Assembly (NCBI RefSeq): GCF_002433005.1 | Contig: NZ_DJHF01000017.1 | Coordinates: 214,087 to 278,086, forward strand | Direction: 5' to 3' | Source of the DNA: Acetomicrobium sp. UBA5826 | GTDB lineage: Bacteria; Synergistota; Synergistia; Synergistales; Acetomicrobiaceae | Length of the DNA stretch: 64,000 bases | Shown here: piece after piece, positions 33,893 to 42,421 of the stretch | How positions within the stretch are numbered: position 1 is the first letter of the stretch | How the letters are laid out: the number at the start of each line of letters is the position of its first letter | Translations under genes and position numbers: made by a program | Notes under the pieces: model-generated | The model's input: the letters and a program-made list of their open reading frames with translations, nothing else | The model's database searches: none | What the model was told of the DNA's origin: nothing

Positions 33893-34990
33893 TTATTTTG
33901 TTCCGAATAAACGATCGCCGGCATCGCCCAATCCGGGCACTATATAGCCGTGTTCGTCCAAGCGATCATCCAACGCAGCCATGTAGATGTCGACATCCGG
34001 ATGAGCTTCCTTCACTTTCTGCAAACCTTCGGGTGCACCTATCAGACATACCAATGAAACTTTTTTACCTCCCCTTCTTTTTACTAAATCGATCGCCAAA
34101 ACAGAAGAACCCCCCGTGGCCAACATAGGATCGACGATGAGAATGTCCCTCTCTTCTATATCACCGGGCAACTTACAATAATATTCAACAGGCTGAAGCG
34201 TCGTTGGATCTCTATATACCCCGATATGGCCTACTTTTGCGTTAGGTATCAGCTTAAGAATGCCTTGAACCATCCCGAGCCCTGCCCTTAAAACGGGTAC
34301 AACTGCCATTTTTTTACCGGAAATGGTCTTGGCACGCGTCTTCGCCAGAGGTGTTTCGACCTCTATCTCCTCGACAGGAAGATCTCTTGTTATTTCATAA
34401 ACCATTAAACCGGCTATTTCTTCTACTAACTCCCTGAACTCTTTAACGCTTGTCGAGGTATTCCTGATAATTCCTAATTTATGCTGTATCAGCGGATGAT
34501 CCATTATCACCAGTCGTCCCTTCGAATGGCTACCCTTTCCCTCGATATCCTTGTTTTCATAGGCCCTTATTTTTTCAATGCGCCTAAAATGCCGACCGCC
34601 TTCAAAGGGTGTATCAAGCCACACTCCTACCATTTCCATTGCCCGCTCGACGCTTACAACCCTTCCTCCAAGGACGAGGATATTAGCATTATTATGGAGG
34701 CGACTCATCTTAGCCATAAAGCTGTCGGTACAAAGAGCAGCATATGCTCCCCGTACTTTATTTGCGGCTATCGACATGCCTATGCCGGTCCCACAGGACA
34801 ATATTCCGCGATCGCACTCGCCGGCAGCAACCATTTCGGCTGCCTTTATCCCGATATCAGAATAATCTACAGGCTCATCGTCCGAATTGACACCCAAATC
34901 GATAACATCTATATCCCTTTTTAAAAGATATTCCTCAGCTGCGTTCTTTAAAGCGCATCCCGCATGATCGGCTCCGAGGACTATTTTCAC
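33893..34990 (-). CDS. rpiB-upp: Fusion: ribose-5-phosphate isomerase B plus uracil phosphoribosyltransferase
   Basis: One 365-residue frame joins two complete enzymes. Residues 1-145 are RpiB: GADHAG, SCGTGIGMSIAANK with the catalytic Cys66, and RLHNNANIL with His99. A short linker (146-158, ENKDIEGKGSHSK) leads to uracil phosphoribosyltransferase: DHPLIQHKLGIIRN, EITRDLPVEE, VPVLRAGLGM, the PRPP loop VDPMLATGGS, and GDAGDRLFGTK at the end. RpiB makes ribose-5-phosphate, the PRPP precursor; Upp uses PRPP and uracil to make UMP. A GTG at 34510 with GAAGGGA at about 6 bases, or an ATG at 34504, could allow separate Upp translation. The start is GTG with AAGGGGG upstream. Confidence 0.93.
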   Translation of the reverse strand: MKIVLGADHAGCALKNAAEEYLLKRDIDVIDLGVNSDDEPVDYSDIGIKAAEMVAAGECDRGILSCGTGIGMSIAANKVRGAYAALCTDSFMAKMSRLHNNANILVLGGRVVSVERAMEMVGVWLDTPFEGGRHFRRIEKIRAYENKDIEGKGSHSKGRLVIMDHPLIQHKLGIIRNTSTSVKEFRELVEEIAGLMVYEITRDLPVEEIEVETPLAKTRAKTISGKKMAVVPVLRAGLGMVQGILKLIPNAKVGHIGVYRDPTTLQPVEYYCKLPGDIEERDILIVDPMLATGGSSVLAIDLVKRRGGKKVSLVCLIGAPEGLQKVKEAHPDVDIYMAALDDRLDEHGYIVPGLGDAGDRLFGTK

Positions 34991-34991
34991 G

Positions 34992-35936
34992 TTATAACCC
35001 CCTTGAGAATATTTCGCCTAAAATCTTTCCCGCTACTGTATATGGGTCGATACTACGAGAGGCAAGAGATCGGATCAGAGTGTCATCACAATTTTCTTTC
35101 CATTTCTCTTCAACTACTTTCGCGATTTCTCTTCTTAAGATTTCTTCAACTTCCATCTTTATTCTCGATATAAATCTTTTTTTGCCCTCTTCACTCTCGG
35201 ATAAATATTTTTTATGGTACGCTAAAGCTTTACAGAGAGCATCTATACCCTCTCCCCTTTCCGCCACGGTCTTTACAATTGGCGGTCTCCATGGTTTACT
35301 GCCATAAAGATCAAGCATTATGTTAACTTCGGCTTCCAGCCTGTCAGCACCGTCGCGATCTGCCTTATTGATCACAAATATATCTGCAATTTCCATTATA
35401 CCCGCCTTCATGACCTGAACATCGTCGCCCATGCCCGGAACGAGAAGCAGGCAAACCGTATCCGCTATCTTTACTATATCAACCTCAGATTGTCCCACTC
35501 CCACGGTCTCGATAAAGATGACGTCCTTGCCACAGGCATCCAGTATCATGGCAGCTTCATAGGCTGCCCTGCTCAGGCCTCCTAACGATCCCCTTGTGCC
35601 CATGCTCCGGATAAAGACATCGGGCTCAAGAGCATGACTTTGCATTCTTAGCCTATCGCCTAGTATTGCACCGCCGCTAAAGGGACTCGTAGGATCCACT
35701 GCTATGACACCGATCTTTTTCTCCATTCTTTTTAGGTTATCTATCAACTTGTCCAGCAAGGTGCTCTTGCCTGCACCCGGGCTTCCAGTCACTCCAATTA
35801 TATGAGCTTTTCCCGTATGGGCATATAAATTAGCCATTATCTGGCTTGCAAAGGGCGATTCGTTTTCAACAAGCGAGATTAGTCGCGCAATAGCTCTATG
35901 ATCTCCCTCTAAAGCCTTCTCGACAAGATGATCCAT
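34992..35936 (-). CDS. meaB: MeaB/ArgK-family G3E GTPase
   Basis: A chaperone GTPase that protects methylmalonyl-CoA or isobutyryl-CoA mutases. Visible are the P-loop GVTGSPGAGKSTL, DPTSPFSGGAILGDRLRM, SMGTRGSLGGLS, FIETVGVGQSEVD and the base motif NKADRDGAD. I place the start at ATG 35936, with GGAGGT 6 bases upstream; the frame is open to 36011. No mutase gene is in the window, so the client is elsewhere. The stop lies 1 base before the rpiB-upp start. Confidence 0.93.
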   Translation of the reverse strand: MDHLVEKALEGDHRAIARLISLVENESPFASQIMANLYAHTGKAHIIGVTGSPGAGKSTLLDKLIDNLKRMEKKIGVIAVDPTSPFSGGAILGDRLRMQSHALEPDVFIRSMGTRGSLGGLSRAAYEAAMILDACGKDVIFIETVGVGQSEVDIVKIADTVCLLLVPGMGDDVQVMKAGIMEIADIFVINKADRDGADRLEAEVNIMLDLYGSKPWRPPIVKTVAERGEGIDALCKALAYHKKYLSESEEGKKRFISRIKMEVEEILRREIAKVVEEKWKENCDDTLIRSLASRSIDPYTVAGKILGEIFSRGL

Positions 35937-35977
35937 TGATAAACCTCCAATCAATTTTATTGATAATTTATTTTTAG

Positions 35978-36691
35978 TTAATAATCCGATAAAAGGTCTA
36001 TTGGGGTCCAATCCCTGAAGGGAATGCCTCCTACATTACCAAAGACTGCCAATAGCGGCTCGAAGGTCATCTCTTTGAACAATGCATTTCTTTCAGGCAA
36101 CATTACAACCAGCTCTCCCTGAAGGCCAATTTTTTCTATCGATTTCTCCCTTTGAAAGGGATAAAAATAAATTTTGCCCCCCGATACATGGGAAAGCATT
36201 ATTAAACTCAGCGGCAAAGGGCCATCTTTCATAAGTAAATCCACCGCAATCCCTTCCCTCAAACAAAACCCAGCCAACATTAACACAAAATCATCACTTA
36301 TTCCAGAAACGATGGGGTTTTGCTCTATGACGAGCCTTGAAGACCAGGCATCATTTGTATGATAAATCCCCCTCATAAATTTTTCGTAATCCCCTAACTC
36401 AGTAACATTGACTACGCTCCCTATTTTAACGTGGGTTGTCTTTTCCCACTTGGTGGGAAGAATCATTTCCCCAAATGCGGCCGCTAAAAACGGCGGATCT
36501 TCTCCGTATTCATCTAGAACAGGAATATTTAAACCTGCTTTAAAGCGAATGACGCTTAAGTCGGCGGCGTCTTTGCTTATTTTGCTCATAATGACATGAT
36601 TTGCAAAAGCCATAAGGTCAGTCAATTCCGGTGTTATCCGTATCGAATAATGGCAACAACTCCTTTTCTGGAAAATCTTGATGAAGAGCAT
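35978..36691 (-). CDS. Uncharacterised 237-residue protein
   Basis: I do not recognise this protein. It has no obvious signal peptide, membrane segment or catalytic motif. It looks globular and soluble, with alternating strands such as SRLVIEQNPIVSG, DFVLMLAGFCLREGIAVDLLMK and GELVVMLPERN. The start overlaps the upstream gene stop as TAATG, so it is translationally coupled to the small membrane protein next to it. It stands before meaB and may belong to the same unit. I give no function. Confidence 0.75.
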   Translation of the reverse strand: MLFIKIFQKRSCCHYSIRITPELTDLMAFANHVIMSKISKDAADLSVIRFKAGLNIPVLDEYGEDPPFLAAAFGEMILPTKWEKTTHVKIGSVVNVTELGDYEKFMRGIYHTNDAWSSRLVIEQNPIVSGISDDFVLMLAGFCLREGIAVDLLMKDGPLPLSLIMLSHVSGGKIYFYPFQREKSIEKIGLQGELVVMLPERNALFKEMTFEPLLAVFGNVGGIPFRDWTPIDLLSDY

Positions 36692-36933
36692 TATCTAGTA
36701 TTTATTATAGATATTCCGGCAAAGGCATAAAAACCCATGATCGCCGATGCGGCCAAAGTGAACCCCAGAAGGACACGTAAGTAAAAAACCCATAAAGTAC
36801 CGCCGGGCCATTTCTTTGAAGTTATATTGTTTATAATCCTTGCTATCATCAAGGAGACCATAAAAAGAGCCAATGCTAATAGGGCTTGAACATTTACATC
36901 CGGAATAGAGTCAAACATAGTATAAATTTGCAC
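36691..36933 (-). CDS. Small membrane protein, two predicted helices
   Basis: This 80-residue frame has two hydrophobic segments, about residues 15-34 (ALLALALFMVSLMIARII) and 46-74 (LWVFYLRVLLGFTLAASAIMGF). It is coupled to the following gene by a TAATG overlap. There is no clear resemblance to a named family. It follows a still smaller membrane protein by 17 bases. Confidence 0.65.
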   Translation of the reverse strand: MQIYTMFDSIPDVNVQALLALALFMVSLMIARIINNITSKKWPGGTLWVFYLRVLLGFTLAASAIMGFYAFAGISIINTR

Positions 36934-36950
36934 CTCTGCTTTTTAAAGTT

Positions 36951-37136
36951 TTAAGGTTGTCCCTTTGAATGTTTCTCATAAATCAGCTTTATAATAACGT
37001 TTTCCATGAAAATTCTGTCGGGCCTTGAATAAGTACAGGCAATAATGACAAAGGAAAGAGCAGCGATGATGACGATCAAGAAAATTATAATCTGGCGTGC
37101 AAGGTTATCGCGATGTTTTCTCGCTTTTTCTTTCAT
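36951..37136 (-). CDS. Very small single-pass membrane protein
   Basis: A 61-residue frame with a basic N-terminus (KEKARKHRDNLARQ) and one strong hydrophobic helix at about residues 16-34, followed by a short polar tail. It begins just after a terminator and is the first gene of the unit leading to meaB. The composition supports a real small protein, but no family is recognised. Confidence 0.55.
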   Translation of the reverse strand: MKEKARKHRDNLARQIIIFLIVIIAALSFVIIACTYSRPDRIFMENVIIKLIYEKHSKGQP

Positions 37137-37153
37137 TATCCCATCACCCCATA

Positions 37154-37184
37154 AAAATAGAGGGAGCTTTTCTCCCTCTATTTT
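37154..37184 (-). terminator. Rho-independent terminator after the Gfo/Idh gene
   Basis: A perfect 13-bp stem (37154-37166 with 37172-37184) encloses a 5-base loop, with an A/T tract on both outer sides, so it can stop transcripts from either direction. It ends the tig-to-oxidoreductase block on the minus strand. Confidence 0.85.
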
Positions 37185-37285
37185 ACAATAATCTTAATTA
37201 TAAATTAAAATTTCGACTATGTTTGGGGGTACTTCATGACACATAACAATATATTACATAAATACAACAACCATGTCAGCCTGCT

Positions 37286-38266
37286 TTAATGTAAAAGACC
37301 TTCAGGACTCTCAACGAAATCAGCTGATCTGTTTTTGTTTATCTGCCTTAGAACCTCAACCGCTATCTCTAAAGCTCTCTTGCCGTCAGCAATACCGACC
37401 ATCGGCTGTCTTCCTTCCTTGACACAAGATATGAAATGTTGCAATTCCATCTTCAGAGGTTCGTGTTTTGGGAAGACGGGATGCTCAATTACCTCCATTA
37501 ATCCCATGCCATTATTCCTAATGCATCTATGAATGGAAACATCTTGAGTTTCGTAGTTTAAGGTTATGTAACGCTCTCTTTCCATAATCTCCAACGTCCT
37601 AAGCCTCTTTTCGGAAGCCCTGCTGACCAGAATATGAGATATTGCCCCATTCTTAAACGTAAGGTGAGCCGAGGCTATGTCTTCATGCTCTGTGAAGACG
37701 GACCTTCCATAGGCCGAAATTTCGCTTATCTCACTACCAACCAACGATAAAATTATATCGATGTCATGGATCATCAAATCTAAAACAACGCCGACATCCG
37801 CAACCCTGGAAGAAAAGGGACCCAGCCTTCTAGTTTGAATATAAAGAGGAGGTTTACAAATTCCCCTGACGTACTGAACTGCACTGTTAAAGCGCTCAAT
37901 ATGTCCTACTTGTAAAACGAGGTTTTTTTGAGCTGCCATCTTGAGCAACTCCTCTGCCTCATCGACTGTCTTCGTAACAGGTTTTTCTATGAGCACGTGA
38001 ATGCCTCTTTCCATTACCTTTTTGGCCACTTCGTAATGAGCAACCGTAGGCACAACAATGCTCAAAGCATCTGGGCGAGCTTTTTCCAGGAATTCATCTA
38101 AATCACTGAAATAAGGCACTTGCAACATCTCGCCAACGGAGACAGCTCTCTGATCGTCTATGTCCATAACCCCGGTAAGTCTGGTTTCCAGCAACTCCGA
38201 ATATATCCTGGCGTGGTGATATCCCAGATGTCCCACCCCAATGACGCCTACCCGCAACGCATTCAT
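37286..38266 (-). CDS. Gfo/Idh/MocA-family oxidoreductase
   Basis: An NAD(P)-dependent sugar-type dehydrogenase. The Rossmann motif is GVIGVGHLGYHHARI at the N-terminus, and EKPVTKTVDEAEEL near residue 98 carries the catalytic Lys with the EKP motif. HIDIIL and the C-terminal sheet domain complete the fold. I place the start at ATG 38266, with GAGGTG 6 bases upstream; GTG 38275 is an alternative. A UDP-GlcNAc-type substrate (as in the WlbA sub-family) is possible given the sugar genes in the window, but the substrate is not shown by the sequence. Confidence 0.88.
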   Translation of the reverse strand: MNALRVGVIGVGHLGYHHARIYSELLETRLTGVMDIDDQRAVSVGEMLQVPYFSDLDEFLEKARPDALSIVVPTVAHYEVAKKVMERGIHVLIEKPVTKTVDEAEELLKMAAQKNLVLQVGHIERFNSAVQYVRGICKPPLYIQTRRLGPFSSRVADVGVVLDLMIHDIDIILSLVGSEISEISAYGRSVFTEHEDIASAHLTFKNGAISHILVSRASEKRLRTLEIMERERYITLNYETQDVSIHRCIRNNGMGLMEVIEHPVFPKHEPLKMELQHFISCVKEGRQPMVGIADGKRALEIAVEVLRQINKNRSADFVESPEGLLH

Positions 38267-38353
38267 GATCTTCACCTCTTAAATCGCATATACACTTAAT
38301 ATTTAAAATTCCTCTTAATTATTATCACTTGATATGAACTATTTTGGCATTCC

Positions 38354-39688
38354 TTAAAGATTGGATCTCAAAATCTTTTTTATCGCCCCTATAAGGTAGA
38401 GGCTGCCGCAAATTGCGATATAACTGGAATGGCTATTAACCGCTTCGCACAGCGCCGTATTTAATTCGGCTTCGTCCCCTATAAAGGCCTTGGTAAAGAT
38501 ATTCCTTGCTATATCCGCCAAGGCATGAGAAGATTCGCTTCTGTCCAGTTGAGGCACTTGTGTACATACAATCTTTTCGATGGGCAGATTGCATAGTTTC
38601 TTTAATGTTTCCCGGATATCTTTGTCCTTCATCATTGCCGTCATAAAGGTAATATTTTCATGGGGACGCAAAACTTGTTTAAGCGATTGCGCAAAGACTG
38701 CCATTCCTTCCGGGTTGTGCGCACCATCCAGTATTAATACCTTTCCATTTTTTAACCTTATAATTTCAAAGCGGCCGGGCCATGAAACAGAGAGCAATCC
38801 CGATCTGATCGTTTCATCGGATATTCCTGGAAAGATATCTTTTAAAAGAAGAGCCGCAAAGACAGCTAATGCAGTATTGCCGATTTGATAAGCAGCTGTA
38901 AGCTTCGTTTCAAGGGAATCGAAAAAGTATCCCTTGGATGTCCAAAAGTCATAGATAACGCCGTCCAAAGAAAAATGTGCGGGTTTGACTAAACATTCTC
39001 TTGAGAAAATGTGTCCCTCGGAAATCATCTTTGCGCAGCTATCAATAAACAGTTCTTCCAGACCAAAGTCTCCACCCACATAAATTGCCCTTTTACCGGG
39101 CCTGATTACTGAAAACTTCTCCTTCGCTATTTGGGAAATAGTGTCTCCTAAAAAATTCGTATGATCCAACGAGATAGAGGTAATCACTGAAAGTATAACT
39201 TCTCCCAGAAGATTCGTGGCATCGAGCCTTCCACCCATTCCTGCTTCTACAACGGCTACATCGACCTTTTCTTCGGATAAAATTAAGAAAGCCACTGCCG
39301 TCATAAGCTCAAAAGCAGTCGGAGGCGTCCCAGCAATGAAATTTTCCCTTAGCACCAATTTTACCTTTTGCCATGTTTCCATCCACCTTTGCGGACTTAC
39401 AATCTTGCCTTCAATTTTCAGGCGCTCGCCCATGTGCAACAGGTGGGGGCTAGTATACAGCGCAGTTTTAAGCCCCGATGAAGATAAGATACTTGCAATA
39501 GTCGATGCAGTAGAACCTTTGCCATTAGTACCGACTACATGGATGGCCTTGAAATCCCTTTGAGGATTACCCAGCAAACCGAGGCACTTAGCCATCCGAG
39601 ATAAGCCCGGGCGAATGCCCGGGCTTGCACTATTTAAAATGTCTTGTTCTAAAAGGTCAAAGGCTTCGGCATTTTCTTTACCGACCAT
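38354..39688 (-). CDS. folC: Bifunctional folylpolyglutamate/dihydrofolate synthase
   Basis: A Mur-ligase-like enzyme that adds glutamates to folates. Signatures are VVGTNGKGSTAS (P-loop), LYTSPHLLHMGER, EAGMGGRLDATNL and LDGAHNPEGM. I choose ATG 39688, with GGAGG 6 bases upstream, overlapping the valS stop by 11 bases; the open frame reaches an earlier ATG at 39721 inside valS. A 10-bp perfect hairpin lies in early codons (39603-39626). The order valS-folC is common. Confidence 0.94.
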   Translation of the reverse strand: MVGKENAEAFDLLEQDILNSASPGIRPGLSRMAKCLGLLGNPQRDFKAIHVVGTNGKGSTASTIASILSSSGLKTALYTSPHLLHMGERLKIEGKIVSPQRWMETWQKVKLVLRENFIAGTPPTAFELMTAVAFLILSEEKVDVAVVEAGMGGRLDATNLLGEVILSVITSISLDHTNFLGDTISQIAKEKFSVIRPGKRAIYVGGDFGLEELFIDSCAKMISEGHIFSRECLVKPAHFSLDGVIYDFWTSKGYFFDSLETKLTAAYQIGNTALAVFAALLLKDIFPGISDETIRSGLLSVSWPGRFEIIRLKNGKVLILDGAHNPEGMAVFAQSLKQVLRPHENITFMTAMMKDKDIRETLKKLCNLPIEKIVCTQVPQLDRSESSHALADIARNIFTKAFIGDEAELNTALCEAVNSHSSYIAICGSLYLIGAIKKILRSNL

Positions 39689-42365
39689 CCGCTTCCTCCG
39701 AGCTGCGCTCAAGAGATGCAATATTATCGTCGATCCTCTTCATGCGTTCCCTGGCCTTTTTTAACCTATTTTGCTCCTTTTCGACGACTTCCTGCGGCGC
39801 CTTCTCTAGGAAGGACTCGTTAGAAAGCTTCGAAAGACTTTTCTGCTCCTCCAAAAGCAACCCTTCTTTTTCTTTTCGCAACCTCTCTATTTCCGAAGAA
39901 ATGTCAATAATATCGCCCACGATCAGATAGACATTACACCAGGGCAATACAGAAACCAGTGAGCCACCAGGCCTACTCGACTCGAAACTTATCTCTCCTA
40001 CCTTGGACATCAATCTAATTATATCTTCATTTTCAGCTAACACTTCAAGAACAGATCTATCCGTTGGATTGATCATTAAGTGAGGAACCACGACCTGGGG
40101 TGTGAGGTTAGCCTCGGCTCTCAGGTTTCTTATCGAACGTATGGTTTCCTGAAGGACAAAAATATTCTTTTCTAACGACTTATTTGTCGTGTAATCGAAC
40201 ATCTCCTCCGTACCAGGCCAAGGCTCTTCTTCGATTGACATTTGGCTGAAACCGAAGGAATGCCACAACTCCTCAGTTATGAAGGGAATAAAGGGATGGA
40301 GAAGAAGGAGAACCTTTTTGAAAACATAATAAAGCACCTTTTGCGAAGCGATCTTTCTTTTGCTCCCCTCGTCTCCCTTTAAAGCCGGTTTCGACATCTC
40401 TATGTACCAGTCACAGAGCTCTCCCCACACGAAGTCATAAAGTATTTTGCTTGCTTCGCCGAAAAAATATCCTTCTATCAAGTCTGTAACTTCTTTGGTC
40501 ACCTGATTAACGCGCATGACGATCCATCTATCGTGAAGCCTCAAAGAATCGTCGAATTCCATTGTCCAACTTTCATTAAAATCGCTCAAATTCATCAAAG
40601 CAAAACGGGCAGCATTCCAAATCTTATTCATGAAATGCCTGCAGGATTCGATCTTCTGGGTGCTCAAAAATATATCACGGCCTTGTACTGTCAACGATGA
40701 TAAGGTAAATCTCAAGGAATCAGCCCCATATTGATTTATTATGTCCACAGGATCTATAACGTTGCCTTTGGATTTACTCATTTTTTGACCCTTTTCATCA
40801 CGGACCAAAGCGTGAATATAAACGTCTTTAAAGGGCACGTCATCCATAAATTTAAGGCCCATCATTATCATTCTTGCCACCCAGAAAAATATTATGTCAA
40901 AGCCGGTAACCAGCAATGAAGTCGGATAAAAATATGTGAGCTCTGGAGTTTGTTCAGGCCACCCCATAGTGGAAAAGGGCCAAAGAGCGCTCGAAAACCA
41001 TGTATCCAAAACATCTTCGTCCTGCACAATGGCTCTTGAGCCACAATTTTCGCACTCCACCGGATCAATTTCCGACACTGTTATGTGATTGCAGTCCAGA
41101 CAGGTCCAAGCCGGTATTCTATGCCCCCACCACAGCTGTCTCGAGATACACCAATCGCGTATATTCTCCATCCACTGATAATAGGTGTTCACCCAGCGCT
41201 CAGGTATCCAACGAATTTTGCCTTCTTTTACGACCTCAATGGCTCTTTTTGCCAAAGGCTCGGCGCGGACGAACCATTGTTCCGAAAGATAGGGCTCTAA
41301 AATTGTATTGCATCTATAACAATGACCGACGGCATGCTCGTATTCCTCGATCTTTACCAACAAACCTGCAGCCTCTATGTCTCTTACGATTGCTTCTCTG
41401 GCATCAAATCTGTTCATTCCTTTATAACGACCGGCATTTTCATTCATGAAACCATCGGCATTTATTACCTGGATTGGTTCCAGATCATGCCGCTGCCCTA
41501 CCAAAAAATCGTTGGGATCGTGGGCAGGCGTTATCTTAACCATTCCGGTTCCAAAGGATGGATCGACCATCTGGTCCTCTATTACGGGCACAATTCTGTC
41601 TACTATGGGAACTCTAACCTTTGTTCCAATGTACTTTGCGTTATTTGAATCATCAGGATGAACTGCTATGGCGACATCTCCTAAAATTGTCTCCGGACGT
41701 GTAGTAGCAACGACCAGAAATCCATCTTCCTCCACAAAGGGGTAGGCTACGTAATAGAGCTTCCCCTTTTCCGTCGCATGTTCTACCTCCAGGTCCGAAA
41801 GTGCTGTGTGACAGCGAGGGCACCAATTTATAATGTATTTGCCTTTGTATATAAGCCCTTCTTTATACAAACGGACGAATACAGCCCTCACAGCTTTAGA
41901 TAAACCTTCATCCATTGTGAAGCGCTCTCTATCCCAGTCGCAAGAGGCACCAAGTCTTTTTAATTGCGAGATGATTCTGCCGCCATATTCGGACTTCCAT
42001 TCCCATACCTTCTCCAGAAAGTCCTCTCTGGTCATATCCTTTCTATCTATACCCTTTTTGGCCAATTCTCTCTCCACAACATTTTGCGTGGCAATGCCGG
42101 CGTGGTCCGTCCCCGGTATCCACAGCACGTTAAATCCCTTCATTCGCTTGTAGCGACATACAATGTCCTGTAGGGTATTGTTCAATGCATGCCCCATGTG
42201 AAGCGAGCCTGTCACATTGGGCGGTGGTATCACTATGCTGAAGGGTTCTTTGGTTTCGTCGACTTCAGCATGGAATAAACTGCGATCCTGCCACCAGTCA
42301 TACCATTTTCGTTCCAGTTCTTTGGGTTCGTATTCCTTCGAAACAAGTTTGTCGTCGACAGGCAT
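39678..42365 (-). CDS. valS: Valyl-tRNA synthetase
   Basis: A class I synthetase of 895 residues. The HIGH motif appears as GSLHMGHAL near residue 53 and the KMSKS motif as QKMSKSKGN near 530. The editing (CP1) domain lies between, with TTRPETILGD. The C-terminus is a coiled-coil arm, rich in Glu, Lys and Arg, as in bacterial ValRS. GGGGGAG precedes the ATG. The gene lies between clpX and folC. Confidence 0.97.
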   Translation of the reverse strand: MPVDDKLVSKEYEPKELERKWYDWWQDRSLFHAEVDETKEPFSIVIPPPNVTGSLHMGHALNNTLQDIVCRYKRMKGFNVLWIPGTDHAGIATQNVVERELAKKGIDRKDMTREDFLEKVWEWKSEYGGRIISQLKRLGASCDWDRERFTMDEGLSKAVRAVFVRLYKEGLIYKGKYIINWCPRCHTALSDLEVEHATEKGKLYYVAYPFVEEDGFLVVATTRPETILGDVAIAVHPDDSNNAKYIGTKVRVPIVDRIVPVIEDQMVDPSFGTGMVKITPAHDPNDFLVGQRHDLEPIQVINADGFMNENAGRYKGMNRFDAREAIVRDIEAAGLLVKIEEYEHAVGHCYRCNTILEPYLSEQWFVRAEPLAKRAIEVVKEGKIRWIPERWVNTYYQWMENIRDWCISRQLWWGHRIPAWTCLDCNHITVSEIDPVECENCGSRAIVQDEDVLDTWFSSALWPFSTMGWPEQTPELTYFYPTSLLVTGFDIIFFWVARMIMMGLKFMDDVPFKDVYIHALVRDEKGQKMSKSKGNVIDPVDIINQYGADSLRFTLSSLTVQGRDIFLSTQKIESCRHFMNKIWNAARFALMNLSDFNESWTMEFDDSLRLHDRWIVMRVNQVTKEVTDLIEGYFFGEASKILYDFVWGELCDWYIEMSKPALKGDEGSKRKIASQKVLYYVFKKVLLLLHPFIPFITEELWHSFGFSQMSIEEEPWPGTEEMFDYTTNKSLEKNIFVLQETIRSIRNLRAEANLTPQVVVPHLMINPTDRSVLEVLAENEDIIRLMSKVGEISFESSRPGGSLVSVLPWCNVYLIVGDIIDISSEIERLRKEKEGLLLEEQKSLSKLSNESFLEKAPQEVVEKEQNRLKKARERMKRIDDNIASLERSSEEADGR

Positions 42366-42421
42366 TTATTTAGTCTCCCCCTATAGGTTCGAGTTTACGA
42401 TGTATCATCGCACGAGTTTCT

